Position numbers and translations under genes: made by a program. The notes under the pieces were generated by a model. That model ran no database searches. It was not told where the DNA came from and was given only the letters and a program-made list of their open reading frames with translations. This document shows positions 42,075 to 50,365 of a stretch of 64,000 bases of DNA, piece by piece (within the stretch, counting starts at the first letter, position 1; every line of letters starts with the position of its first letter). This DNA is from Chelatococcus asaccharovorans (lineage in GTDB: Bacteria; Pseudomonadota; Alphaproteobacteria; Rhizobiales; Beijerinckiaceae), in NCBI RefSeq assembly GCF_003201475.1, contig NZ_QJJK01000005.1:310001-374000 (forward strand). The letters are read 5' to 3'.

Positions 42075-42907
42075 GCGCGCTGCGTCGCTTCCTGCGCAAT
42101 GGCACGGCTGTCATCGGCCTCCTCGCCTTCCTCGCCATCCTGGCCTTTGCGCTGCTCGCACCGGTCATCTATCCCGGCAATCCCCTGGCCATCGCCGGCG
42201 CGCCGCTCAGGCCGCCCGGCTCGCCGAACCTGATCGCGGGCAGCGACATGCTGGGCCGCAACGTGGCGGCGGGCCTTGCCTATGGCGCGCGCGTCTCGCT
42301 GGTGATCGGGCTGTTGTCGGCGCTTCTCGCCATCGTCATCGGCGCGGTGCTCGGCGCCGTTGCCGGCTATTTCGGCCGCTGGGTCGACGATGCGATCATG
42401 CGCTTCACCGAATTCTTCCAGATCATCCCGAGCTTCATCCTGCTCATGGTGCTGATCGCCCTGATGCGCCCGAGCGTGACGGCGACGATCTGCGGCATCG
42501 CGCTCATCAGCTGGCCCCAGGTGGCGCGCATCGTGCGCGCGGAATTCCTCGTCCTGCGACGGGCCGAATTCGTCGAGGCGGCACGCGTCCAGGGGTTCAC
42601 GACGACCCATATCATCACCCGCGAGATTGCGCCGAACGCCCTCTCGCCAGTCATCGTGATCGGCTCGATCCTCGTCGCCAACGCCATCCTGACGGAATCG
42701 GCGCTCAGTTTCCTCGGGCTCGGGGATCCCAACCTCATCAGTTGGGGCTACATGATCGCCGCCTCGCGCTCGGCCATGCGGCTCGCCTGGTGGACGACGG
42801 TGATGCCGGGTCTCTGCATCGCGCTGACGGTGCTCGCGCTCAATCTCGTTGGCGACGGTCTCAACGATGCGTTCAACCGCCGCCTGGGTGAAGGCGGCCG
42901 GGCTTAA
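42071..42907 (+). CDS. ABC transporter permease, DppC type
   Basis: 278 residues with about five to six membrane segments. It has the DppC N-terminal short cytoplasmic tail and the motif GSDMLGRNVAAGLAYGARVS, and the EAA loop AARVQGFTTTHIITREIAPN. It overlaps the DppB-type gene by 4 nt. The two ATPase subunits (DppD/DppF type) that normally follow are not present; repeats begin 63 bases after the stop codon. Confidence 0.93.
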   Translation: MSALRRFLRNGTAVIGLLAFLAILAFALLAPVIYPGNPLAIAGAPLRPPGSPNLIAGSDMLGRNVAAGLAYGARVSLVIGLLSALLAIVIGAVLGAVAGYFGRWVDDAIMRFTEFFQIIPSFILLMVLIALMRPSVTATICGIALISWPQVARIVRAEFLVLRRAEFVEAARVQGFTTTHIITREIAPNALSPVIVIGSILVANAILTESALSFLGLGDPNLISWGYMIAASRSAMRLAWWTTVMPGLCIALTVLALNLVGDGLNDAFNRRLGEGGRA

Positions 42908-42970
42908 GCGTTGCAGCACGGTCCCCGTGCTGAACTGCTAGGATCAATCGACATTCAGCCCTTTCAGCCG

Positions 42971-43051
42971 TCATGGCCGGGCTTGTCCCGGCCATCCCGA
43001 TGTATCGAGGCGCCTTTCCGGTCGGGATCACCGGGACAAGCCCGGTGATGA
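42971..43051 (+). repeat. Repeat family R4, long inverted repeat
   Basis: Two 30-base arms, 42971-43000 (TCATGGCCGGGCTTGTCCCG and so on) and 43022-43051 (ending CCGGGACAAGCCCGGTGATGA), pair over 26 of 30 positions with 21 bases between. Each arm is itself palindromic around CCGGGCTTGTCCCGG. This kind of sequence is frequent in GC-rich alphaproteobacterial intergenic regions. It follows the DppC-type permease and could end its transcript. Confidence 0.88.
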
Positions 43052-43093
43052 CAGTGGTAACTCTTACAGCAAGTCTTGAATGTCGATTGGTCC

Positions 43094-43199
43094 TAGAGCA
43101 TATCCGGTGAGCTCCGGTTCACCGGATATGCTCCAGGTCTTTGTTCTTACGCATTGTCTTCACGCGAACCGGTGTCCAATTCGCGCAAAAATGCTCTAG
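43094..43199 (-). repeat. Repeat family R2, full copy in inverted orientation (R2c)
   Basis: Read on the minus strand it matches 36655-36761 closely, including the right-hand hairpin. Here the hairpin is a perfect GAGCATATCCGGTGA / TCACCGGATATGCTC, differing from R2b at positions that keep most pairing. CTAG stands at both ends. It ends 20 bases from the stop codon of the penicillin-binding protein gene. With R4 it fills most of the 42908-43219 gap. Confidence 0.92.
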
Positions 43200-43219
43200 G
43201 CTCAAACGCCCGCGCGGTT

Positions 43220-45736
43220 TCAGCCGCCGAACAGCTGCTCCAGCAGGCCGCGCTGGCGCTGAGGCTGCTGCGGCTGGGCGGCCACGCGGTCACCGCCGCC
43301 CACCGTGCTGGGCGGCACCAGCGTCACTTCATCCTCCGCCGTTGCGCCCTGTCCCGCCGCCATCTCGCCGCCCATGGACTGGTAGTTGGGCGTCGAAGGC
43401 TGGTAGCGGATGCCCGGCAGCGGCACCGGCTTCTCGCCCTGAACGGCGACTTTCATGTAGCGGCTCCAGACCTCGACAGGCAGGTTGCCGCCGGAGGCGC
43501 GCTTCGTCGGGGAATTGTCGTCGTTGCCGATCCACACGCCGGTAACGCCCTTGCCGGTGAAGCCGATGAACCAGGCGTCGCGGTAATCCTGCGAGGTTCC
43601 GGTCTTGCCGGCGACTTCCCAGCCCGGCAGCTGGGCGCCCTTTGCGGTGCCGATGGTGACGGCCTCGCGCAGCATGCCGTTCATCATGCCGAGTTGGGCG
43701 GGCTCGATGACGCGGCCGAGATCGACCGCCGTGCGCTTGTAGAGCACCTTGCCGTCAGCCGATTTCACGGTCTTCACCGCATAGGGGATGACGCCGATGC
43801 CGCCGTTGGCGAAGGCGTCGTAGGCCGCGACGAGCTCGATCGGCGCGACCTCCGATGTGCCGAGCGCGATCGACAGGTTGGGCTGCAGGGATGATGTGAT
43901 GCCGAGGCGCTGGGCGGTCCGCACGACTGCGCGTGGCCCCATTTCCGCCGCGAGCTTCACGGTCACGGTGTTGATGGAATAGGCGAGCGCCGTCGCCAGG
44001 GTCATTGGCCCGTTGTAGCGCCGGTTGGCATTGGCCGGCTGCCAGCCGCGGATATTGACGGGCGAATCCTCGCGCACGGTATCCGGCGTCAGGCCATTCT
44101 CCAGGGCGGCGAGGTAGACGAAGGGCTTGAACGAGGAGCCTGGCTGGCGCTTGGCCGTGGTCGCGCGGTTGAACTGGCTGTCGGAATAATTGCGCCCGCC
44201 GACCAGCGCGCGGATGGCCCCATCGGTTGCGAGCGACACGAGCGCACCCTGGCTCGCCTTGTATTTGGCGCCCTTCTGGTCGAGTTCCTCGACGAGCGCG
44301 CGCTCGCCGGCGGCCTGCAGGCGATTGTCGATCGTCGTCTCCACGATGATGTCCATGTCGACCTTACCGACATAGTCATCGAGCACATCCATCACATAGT
44401 CGGCAGCATAATTGGCCGAGCCCGCGCCCTTCGCCTTCACCGCTGTCGCGGGGGCCAGCACGGCGGCCTTGGCCGCCTTGTCGGTGATGAAACCGGCATC
44501 GACCATCGCGCCGAGGACGACCTCGGCGCGGGCACGGGCGGCCTGCGGATTACGGCTCGGCGCAAGGCGCGACGGTGCCTGAACCAGGCCGGCGAGCATG
44601 GCGGCTTCCGCAAGCGAGACCTCGCTCGCATGCTTGCCGAAATAGCGCAGCGCGGCAGCCTCGATGCCATAGGCGCCCGCGCCGAAATAGACGCGGTTGA
44701 GATAGAGCTCGAGGATCTGGTCCTTGGTGTAGGTCTGCTCAAGCCACAGCGCGAGGATCGCCTCCTGGATCTTGCGCGACAGGGTCCGTTCCTGGGTCAG
44801 GAACATGTTCTTGGCGAGCTGCTGGGTCAGGGTCGAGCCGCCCTGCGCGACGCCGCGGCTGGTGACATTGCGGAAGGCCGCGCGCGCGATGCCGACGGGA
44901 TCGACGCCGAAATGGCTGTAGAAGCGCCTGTCCTCGATGGCGAGGAAGGCCATCGGCAGGTAGGGCGGCAGGTCATGGATGGCGATGGTCTGGCCGCCGG
45001 TGTCGCCGCGGTTGGCAAGGAGCGATCCGTCCGCTGCCATGATGGCGATGTTCGGCGGGCGCTTCGGGACGGTGAGCTCCGACATCGGCGGGAGCTGCGC
45101 GAAGTGATAGGCGATCACCCCGGCAAGGCCGACGACGCACCACACCGCCAGTACCATGAAGAGGCCGAAGAGACGCCCGAGGAAGGAGCGCTTCCGCCGT
45201 TTCCGTCCTTTTCCAGCACCACCGCCACCGCTGCCACGGCCGCCGCGGCCGTTGCCGCCTCCGGAACCACCCTTCTTACGCGGGGACGCTACCATCACAC
45301 TATCCTCGGTACGGCGGTCGTCGCCGGGCTTGGCACCTCTGGTCCTGTCGATATCCGTCCCGATGTCCGGCTCCGATCCGAAACGCGGATCGGCGCGCAC
45401 CGGGGGCTCGGCCTCGAATGAAGGTTCCCTCCGCTCGTCCGAACGCGTCGTGCGCTCCGGGGGCTGCCGGTCCCTGAGGAGGCGGTCCCTGGGGAGGCGG
45501 TCATTGGGGAAGTGGTCCCCGGGGAGGCGGTCGTGGAGCGGTCCCCCGGGCCGATCGCCGGGTGAGAGGACGATATCCGCAGCCTTCGCGGGTGCCAGTC
45601 CCGCCCGCGCGGTGGGCGGGGAAGCCTCTCGGCGCGGATCCAGCTGGCGCCGGGCGTGCTGGTTTCCCAGCCGCTGGCCATGAAGAGCGCCCATCTCGGT
45701 ATCCGGGCCATGTCCGCGGCGGTCGACGTCCCGCAT
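43220..45736 (-). CDS. Class A penicillin-binding protein (PBP1A family) with long N-terminal extension
   Basis: A bifunctional murein synthase: glycosyltransferase domain (EDRRFYSHFGVDPVGIARA, QGGSTLTQQLAKN), then transpeptidase domain with catalytic S534 in PGSSFKP and a KTGTS box. A membrane anchor lies near residues 186-213, after a basic Gly-rich stretch (GKGRKRRKR). The start is uncertain. ATG 45736 has AAGGA 6 nt upstream; ATG 45295, giving the usual size of 691 residues, has GAGGA 7 nt upstream. The region between is open, with third-position GC above second-position GC by eye, so I favour the longer form. That extension is charged, Pro/Arg-rich and contains a 15-bp tandem repeat. The C terminus is Gln-rich. 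Confidence 0.85.
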   Translation of the reverse strand: MRDVDRRGHGPDTEMGALHGQRLGNQHARRQLDPRREASPPTARAGLAPAKAADIVLSPGDRPGGPLHDRLPGDHFPNDRLPRDRLLRDRQPPERTTRSDERREPSFEAEPPVRADPRFGSEPDIGTDIDRTRGAKPGDDRRTEDSVMVASPRKKGGSGGGNGRGGRGSGGGGAGKGRKRRKRSFLGRLFGLFMVLAVWCVVGLAGVIAYHFAQLPPMSELTVPKRPPNIAIMAADGSLLANRGDTGGQTIAIHDLPPYLPMAFLAIEDRRFYSHFGVDPVGIARAAFRNVTSRGVAQGGSTLTQQLAKNMFLTQERTLSRKIQEAILALWLEQTYTKDQILELYLNRVYFGAGAYGIEAAALRYFGKHASEVSLAEAAMLAGLVQAPSRLAPSRNPQAARARAEVVLGAMVDAGFITDKAAKAAVLAPATAVKAKGAGSANYAADYVMDVLDDYVGKVDMDIIVETTIDNRLQAAGERALVEELDQKGAKYKASQGALVSLATDGAIRALVGGRNYSDSQFNRATTAKRQPGSSFKPFVYLAALENGLTPDTVREDSPVNIRGWQPANANRRYNGPMTLATALAYSINTVTVKLAAEMGPRAVVRTAQRLGITSSLQPNLSIALGTSEVAPIELVAAYDAFANGGIGVIPYAVKTVKSADGKVLYKRTAVDLGRVIEPAQLGMMNGMLREAVTIGTAKGAQLPGWEVAGKTGTSQDYRDAWFIGFTGKGVTGVWIGNDDNSPTKRASGGNLPVEVWSRYMKVAVQGEKPVPLPGIRYQPSTPNYQSMGGEMAAGQGATAEDEVTLVPPSTVGGGDRVAAQPQQPQRQRGLLEQLFGG
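45469..45533. repeat. 15-bp minisatellite in the PBP N-terminal extension
   Basis: Four units of 15 bases (45469-45483, 45484-45498, 45499-45513, 45514-45528) of the type GGTCCCTGGGGAGGC, followed by a partial fifth. On the minus strand they encode a repeated D-R/H-L/F-P/L-R/G/N pentapeptide. The unit length keeps the reading frame. Confidence 0.85.
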
Positions 45737-46090
45737 GTCCTGTCCTTGAGCATTGATACCGGCGCGACCCGACCTCACGGCACGGGCACCACCATTGTCC
45801 TCGCCGCTGATCAGGCGCATGGCTCCCTATCGGCTCGTCCGCCGGCCTAGGCAAGGACGACTGCGCACGACGCGCGCACGTCACCCTGCATTTCCGACAG
45901 TCCACGTAAGGCATCGTAAATGTGGCAGATTAAGGGGCTGTTACTCAGAATGAACGGCGCTCACCGAGTTTCTTGACACGGTGTGACCTTGCTGCTTGCT
46001 CCCGGCCTTTCCGTGCCGCAGCATAGCGCCTCCCGAGTCGACAGATGGCTGCCCCCAAGTCCTTACGGCCCGGAGCTGGATCCAGGCCAT
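45737..46090. other. Intergenic region between divergent PBP and K+/H+ antiporter genes
   Basis: About 350 bases that must contain both promoters if the long PBP start is right. An A/T-richer patch at about 45910-45960 (CGTAAATGTGGCAGATTAAG) could be a promoter for the plus-strand antiporter. I see no repeat of the R1-R5 families and no small ORF with a good ribosome site. Confidence 0.35.
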
Positions 46091-47941
46091 ATGAACACGA
46101 TCGTCTTCGTCAATTCGCTGCTCTTTGGCGGCGCCGGGCTTGTGGCCATCGGGATTCTGTCCAGCCTGATGGCCTCCCGCTTCGGCGCTCCCCTGCTGTT
46201 GGTCTTCCTTCTCATCGGAATGGCGGCGGGCGAAGCTGGCCCGGGCGGCATCCTGTTCGACGACTACCGCATGATGTTTCTCATCGGCTCGGTCGCGCTA
46301 GCCATCATCCTGTTCGATGGCGGGCTGCGCACGCGGCTGGCGAGCGTTCGCGGCGGCGCGGTTCCGGCGGTTCTGCTCGCCACCGTCGGTGTGATCATCA
46401 CGGCCGGGCTCACCGGGCTCGTGGCCATGCCGCTGCTCAATCTCAACTGGCTGGAGGGCCTGCTCACAGGCGCGATCGTCGCGTCCACGGATGCGGCGGC
46501 CGTGTTTTTTCTGATGCGGGCGCGGGGATTGCAGCTCAAGCGGCGTGTCAATGCCACCATCGAGGTCGAATCGGCGACCAACGACCCTGTTGCGGTCTTC
46601 CTGGTCGTACTCCTCGTCACTCTCATTGGTGCTAAGGGACATGCCGGGCTCGATGCGGAGATCGCCGATATCCCGCTGCATCTGATGCGCCAGTGCCTGA
46701 TCGGTGGCGGCCTCGGCGTCGGCGGGGGCCTCGCCATCACCTGGTTGATCAACCGCGTCACCCTGCCGGCGGGCCTGCATCCGCTGTTCGTGATTTCGCT
46801 CGCCGTGATGATCTACGGGCTCGCCGGTATCCTCGACGGTTCCGGCTTCATCGCTGTCTATCTGGCCGGTCTCGTCGTCGGCAACCGCCCCGTGCGCGGT
46901 TTCGCCTCGATCCTGAGCTTCCATGACGCGGCGACATGGCTCTGCCAGATCATCATGTTTCTCGTTCTCGGCCTGCTGGTCTCGCCCGGGAAACTCATGG
47001 AGCATGCACTGCCGGCGCTGGCGGTTGCGGCCTTTCTGATGCTGATCGGCCGCCCCGTTGCGGTCTGGCTGTGCCTGACGCCGTTCCGCTTCAGCCGGCC
47101 GGAAAAGGCCTTCGTGTCGTGGGTCGGCCTTCGCGGCGCCGTTTCGATCTTCCTGGCGGCCATTCCCCAGCTCACGCAGGTGCCCCATGCCGAGCTCTAT
47201 TTCAACGTCGCCTTCTTCGTCGTGCTGGTCTCACTCCTGGTGCAGGGCTGGAGCGTCGCCTTCGTGGCTCGCCATACGGGCGTTGCCCTGGCTGATCCCG
47301 CGCCGGAGATAAGCCGCGTGGAGATCGACCTGCCGGGAAAAGTCGATCTCGAAATGGTGGGCTATCCCCTCCTCGCCGACAGCCCCGTCATCCAGCGCGG
47401 CACCCTGCCGACCTGGGCACGCGCCGTCCTCATCGTCCGCAACGACGCGGTCCTGACGCCGGAGGAGGCCGGCGTGCTCAGTGTGGGCGACTACGGGTAT
47501 TTTCTTGTGCCGCCGGACCGCATCCGCCGGCTGGACCGCCTGTTCGCCGCCTTCGAGGGCCATCGGAGCCGCGCCTTGTCGGCCGTGTTCACCTTCTCCC
47601 CGGACGTCAAATTTGCCGATCTCGCCGGCGCTTATGGCGTGGAGCCGGACGAGAACCTCGACAGCCTGACCCTCGGTGCGCTGTTTGCCGACACATTCGA
47701 GGAGGGGGTGCGGGAAGGCGATCGCCTCGACATCGGCAATATCACCCTGATCGCGCGCAGTGTGCGGGACGGCGTGGTGACGGCCATCGCCCTCATCGTC
47801 GGCGACACGGCCGAGGATGCGCCACTGGCGCAGTCACACATCGTCGCGCCTGCGCTCGCGCGCGCCAGGACTGCCGTGCAGCGCACGGCGAACCGCATTG
47901 CCGCCGTCCTGCATCGCCGCGGCTCAGGCCGCGCTCCGTGA
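46091..47941 (+). CDS. Potassium/proton antiporter, NhaP2/CvrA-like
   Basis: 616 residues. About 12 membrane segments begin at VFVNSLLFGGAGLVAIGILS; the ion-binding aspartates are in the usual places (ASTDAAAVFFLMRARGL and ESATNDPVAVFLVVLLV). The cytoplasmic C terminus contains a TrkA-C-like domain (RAVLIVRNDAVLTPEEAGVL) and a further domain. The protein exchanges K+ for H+ across the inner membrane for pH and K+ homeostasis. ATG 46091 gives the family N terminus; the frame is open upstream to 45983 without support. Its last 18 bases overlap the end of the convergent amidotransferase gene. Confidence 0.9.
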   Translation: MNTIVFVNSLLFGGAGLVAIGILSSLMASRFGAPLLLVFLLIGMAAGEAGPGGILFDDYRMMFLIGSVALAIILFDGGLRTRLASVRGGAVPAVLLATVGVIITAGLTGLVAMPLLNLNWLEGLLTGAIVASTDAAAVFFLMRARGLQLKRRVNATIEVESATNDPVAVFLVVLLVTLIGAKGHAGLDAEIADIPLHLMRQCLIGGGLGVGGGLAITWLINRVTLPAGLHPLFVISLAVMIYGLAGILDGSGFIAVYLAGLVVGNRPVRGFASILSFHDAATWLCQIIMFLVLGLLVSPGKLMEHALPALAVAAFLMLIGRPVAVWLCLTPFRFSRPEKAFVSWVGLRGAVSIFLAAIPQLTQVPHAELYFNVAFFVVLVSLLVQGWSVAFVARHTGVALADPAPEISRVEIDLPGKVDLEMVGYPLLADSPVIQRGTLPTWARAVLIVRNDAVLTPEEAGVLSVGDYGYFLVPPDRIRRLDRLFAAFEGHRSRALSAVFTFSPDVKFADLAGAYGVEPDENLDSLTLGALFADTFEEGVREGDRLDIGNITLIARSVRDGVVTAIALIVGDTAEDAPLAQSHIVAPALARARTAVQRTANRIAAVLHRRGSGRAP

Positions 47942-48721
47942 CGGCACTGTTATCGCGAAGGGGGAGATCGCGACATCCCTGCCATGTTCCACGATCGCAA
48001 TGGAGTGCTGCGGCAGGGCCTGCCAGCCCTCGCGGCGCATTTCCAGGGGCTCGGAGGCGAAAATCACCGCATTCGGCCGGGTGAGCATGTAGAGGCTCGG
48101 TGGACGATCGTCGCAGGCCGTGCGCACCGCCCAGGTCGTCCGACCGTCGGACAGGGTGGCGGTGAAGCGCAACGGCGCGGTTATTCCGGCCGCGCGCATG
48201 CTGTCTTTCACCAAGGCGAGCACGTCGGTAAGCGCACCTTCCGGTGTCATTCCGGCCTCGATACGCGCCAGCGTCAGGAGGAACAGCACCTCGGAATCGG
48301 TCGTGCCCTGGCGGATGTCGTAGAGGCTGTCGGGAAGGGCGGCCTCAAGCTGGCGCTTGATGCGCGGATAGTCCCCGACCTGGCCGTTATGCATGAACAG
48401 CCACCGGCCATGAGAAAATGGATGGCAATTGGCCCGGCTCGTCGCCGTACCCGTCGCCGCCCGCACATGGGCGAAGAACAACGGGGAGCGCACCTGGGCG
48501 CAGAGCGAGCGCAGGTTTTCGTCCGACCAGGCTGGGCGCAGATCGCGGAAAATGCCGGGTGTCGGCCGCTCGCCGTACCAGCCGAGACCGAAGCCGTCGC
48601 CATTGGTCCCGGTCTTGCACTCCATGGCATGCAGCGACTGGTGGATCAGCGAATGGTCGGAGGCGCAGATCAGATCTTCCAGCAGCACCGGTTCACCGTG
48701 GTAAGCAAGAAAGCGGCACAT
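47924..48721 (-). CDS. Class II glutamine amidotransferase (EgtC/YafJ-like)
   Basis: 265 residues. The N-terminal nucleophile is C2 (MCRFLAYHG), exposed after removal of the initiator methionine. The Ntn-hydrolase residues continue with HQSLHAMECKTGTNGDGFG, FAHVRAATG and FMHNGQVGDY. YafJ-type proteins are of unknown use in most bacteria; EgtC acts in ergothioneine synthesis, but no egt gene is near. AAGGGG precedes ATG 48721. The 3' end overlaps the convergent antiporter gene by 18 bases. Confidence 0.92.
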   Translation of the reverse strand: MCRFLAYHGEPVLLEDLICASDHSLIHQSLHAMECKTGTNGDGFGLGWYGERPTPGIFRDLRPAWSDENLRSLCAQVRSPLFFAHVRAATGTATSRANCHPFSHGRWLFMHNGQVGDYPRIKRQLEAALPDSLYDIRQGTTDSEVLFLLTLARIEAGMTPEGALTDVLALVKDSMRAAGITAPLRFTATLSDGRTTWAVRTACDDRPPSLYMLTRPNAVIFASEPLEMRREGWQALPQHSIAIVEHGRDVAISPFAITVPSRSAA

Positions 48722-48938
48722 TCCAACGAACCCCTTCGCGCATCGGCGCGGCAGAACGAAAACCCGACAGGCGCGTGCCGCGATGCGCGGCTGGGCCCTG
48801 CGATCCTCGACGATCGCGAATCACGCTGCGTGATTGCCAGCGTCTCACGAAAGCCTTAACCAGAACAGCATTCACGCGGTCGCGACGTCCGCATCAATCT
48901 GCAATCAGACCAATCCGCAATCAGACCAAGAGGACGCC

Positions 48939-50354
48939 TTGAAAACAGGCATGATCATCGCCGCAAGCGTGGCCGCCCTTCTGGCCAGCGCGCTTCCAGC
49001 CATGGCCGCCGAACTCGACGGCGCGTCGCTGGCGCTGCTCTGGGCCACGCCCTTCGTCGGTATCCTCTTGTCGATCGCCCTCGGACCGCTGCTTTTCGCC
49101 CATGTTTGGGAGCATCATTATGGCAAAATCGCGCTGGCCTGGGGAATTTTGACGGCGCTCCCTCTTGCCGTCATCAAAGGCGCGGATGTCGCCTTTGAAG
49201 CGCTCATGCATACGGCGCTGCTCGAATACGTGCCGTTCATCGCGCTTCTCTTCGCGCTTTTCACCTGCGCCGGTGGGATCATGGTGCGCGGCAACCTGCG
49301 CGGCAGCCCGGGCACCAACGCGGCCATCCTCGCCGTCGGGGCCGGGCTCGCCAGTGTCATCGGCACGACCGGTGCCGCCATGGTCCTGATCCGCCCGCTG
49401 CTGCGCGCTAACGACGATCGCCGCCACAGCGCGCATGTGGTGGTGTTCTTCATCTTCCTGGTGGCCAATATCGGCGGCTCGCTGACGCCGCTCGGCGATC
49501 CGCCGCTGTTCCTCGGCTTCCTGCGGGGCGTGGACTTCTTCTGGACCCTGCAGCATCTCTTCCCGGAAACGCTGTTCGTCGTCGCACTCCTGCTGGGGGT
49601 CTTCTTCCTCCTGGACCGGCACCTCTACAAGCGCGAGGCCATTGGCCCACGCCTGCGCGATCCGACACCGGAAAGCCGGCTCGGGGTCGAGGGGCTCGTG
49701 AATTTCGCCCTGATCGGCGTAATCATCGCGGCCGTGCTTGTCAGCGCAGCCTGGAGGCCCGGCATCAGCCTGGAGCTCCCGGGTGCCACGCTCGCATTGC
49801 AGAATGTCCTTCGCGACGCCGTCTTCGTGCTGGTCGCGCTGGCCTCGCTCATGCTCACGCGGCGCGGAATCCGCCAGGCGAACGGCTTCACCTGGGGGCC
49901 GATCATCGAGGTCGCCAAGCTGTTCGCGGCGATCTTCACTTGCATGATCCCGGTGATGGCGATGTTGCGCGCCGGCTCGTCCGGCGCCTTCGCGCCGCTG
50001 GTCAATCTCGTCACCGGACCGACGGGGGAACCCGTACCGGTGGCCTATTTCTGGCTCACTGGCATCCTGTCGTCGTTCCTCGACAATGCGCCGACCTATC
50101 TCGTCTTCTTCGAGCTGGCGGGCGGCGACGCCCAGCATCTGATGCGCGAGGGGGCCCTCACTTTGACGGCGGTCTCTGCCGGTGCCGTCTTCATGGGCGC
50201 CAATACCTATATCGGCAACGCGCCGAACTTCATGGTCTATGCCATCGCCCGCCACCGCGGCGTTAAGATGCCGAGCTTCTTCGGCTATATGCTCTGGTCG
50301 GGTGGCATTCTCATCCCTGTCTTCCTGCTGGTGACATGGCTCTTCTACCTGTGA
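48939..50354 (+). CDS. Sodium/proton antiporter, NhaD-like (ion transporter superfamily)
   Basis: 471 residues with about 12 membrane segments. It shows duplicated half-motifs of the ion transporter superfamily (GTTGAAMVLIRPLLRAN, then NIGGSLTPLGDPPLFLGF in the first half; SSFLDNAPTYLVFFELAGGD and NTYIGNAPNFMVYAIA in the second). The start is TTG 48939, with AGAGGA just upstream, giving LKTGMIIAASVAALLASALP, which may be a cleaved signal (AMA-AE). ATG 48951 is an alternative. It likely exports Na+ in exchange for H+; an organic anion role cannot be excluded. Confidence 0.87.
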   Translation: MKTGMIIAASVAALLASALPAMAAELDGASLALLWATPFVGILLSIALGPLLFAHVWEHHYGKIALAWGILTALPLAVIKGADVAFEALMHTALLEYVPFIALLFALFTCAGGIMVRGNLRGSPGTNAAILAVGAGLASVIGTTGAAMVLIRPLLRANDDRRHSAHVVVFFIFLVANIGGSLTPLGDPPLFLGFLRGVDFFWTLQHLFPETLFVVALLLGVFFLLDRHLYKREAIGPRLRDPTPESRLGVEGLVNFALIGVIIAAVLVSAAWRPGISLELPGATLALQNVLRDAVFVLVALASLMLTRRGIRQANGFTWGPIIEVAKLFAAIFTCMIPVMAMLRAGSSGAFAPLVNLVTGPTGEPVPVAYFWLTGILSSFLDNAPTYLVFFELAGGDAQHLMREGALTLTAVSAGAVFMGANTYIGNAPNFMVYAIARHRGVKMPSFFGYMLWSGGILIPVFLLVTWLFYL

Positions 50355-50365
50355 GGCGCACGGAT

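Noticed and set aside
42971-43199. CRISPR-like array from clustered repeats
   Set aside because: The repeats are palindromic elements of different families, not regularly spaced direct repeats with spacers, and no cas gene is present.
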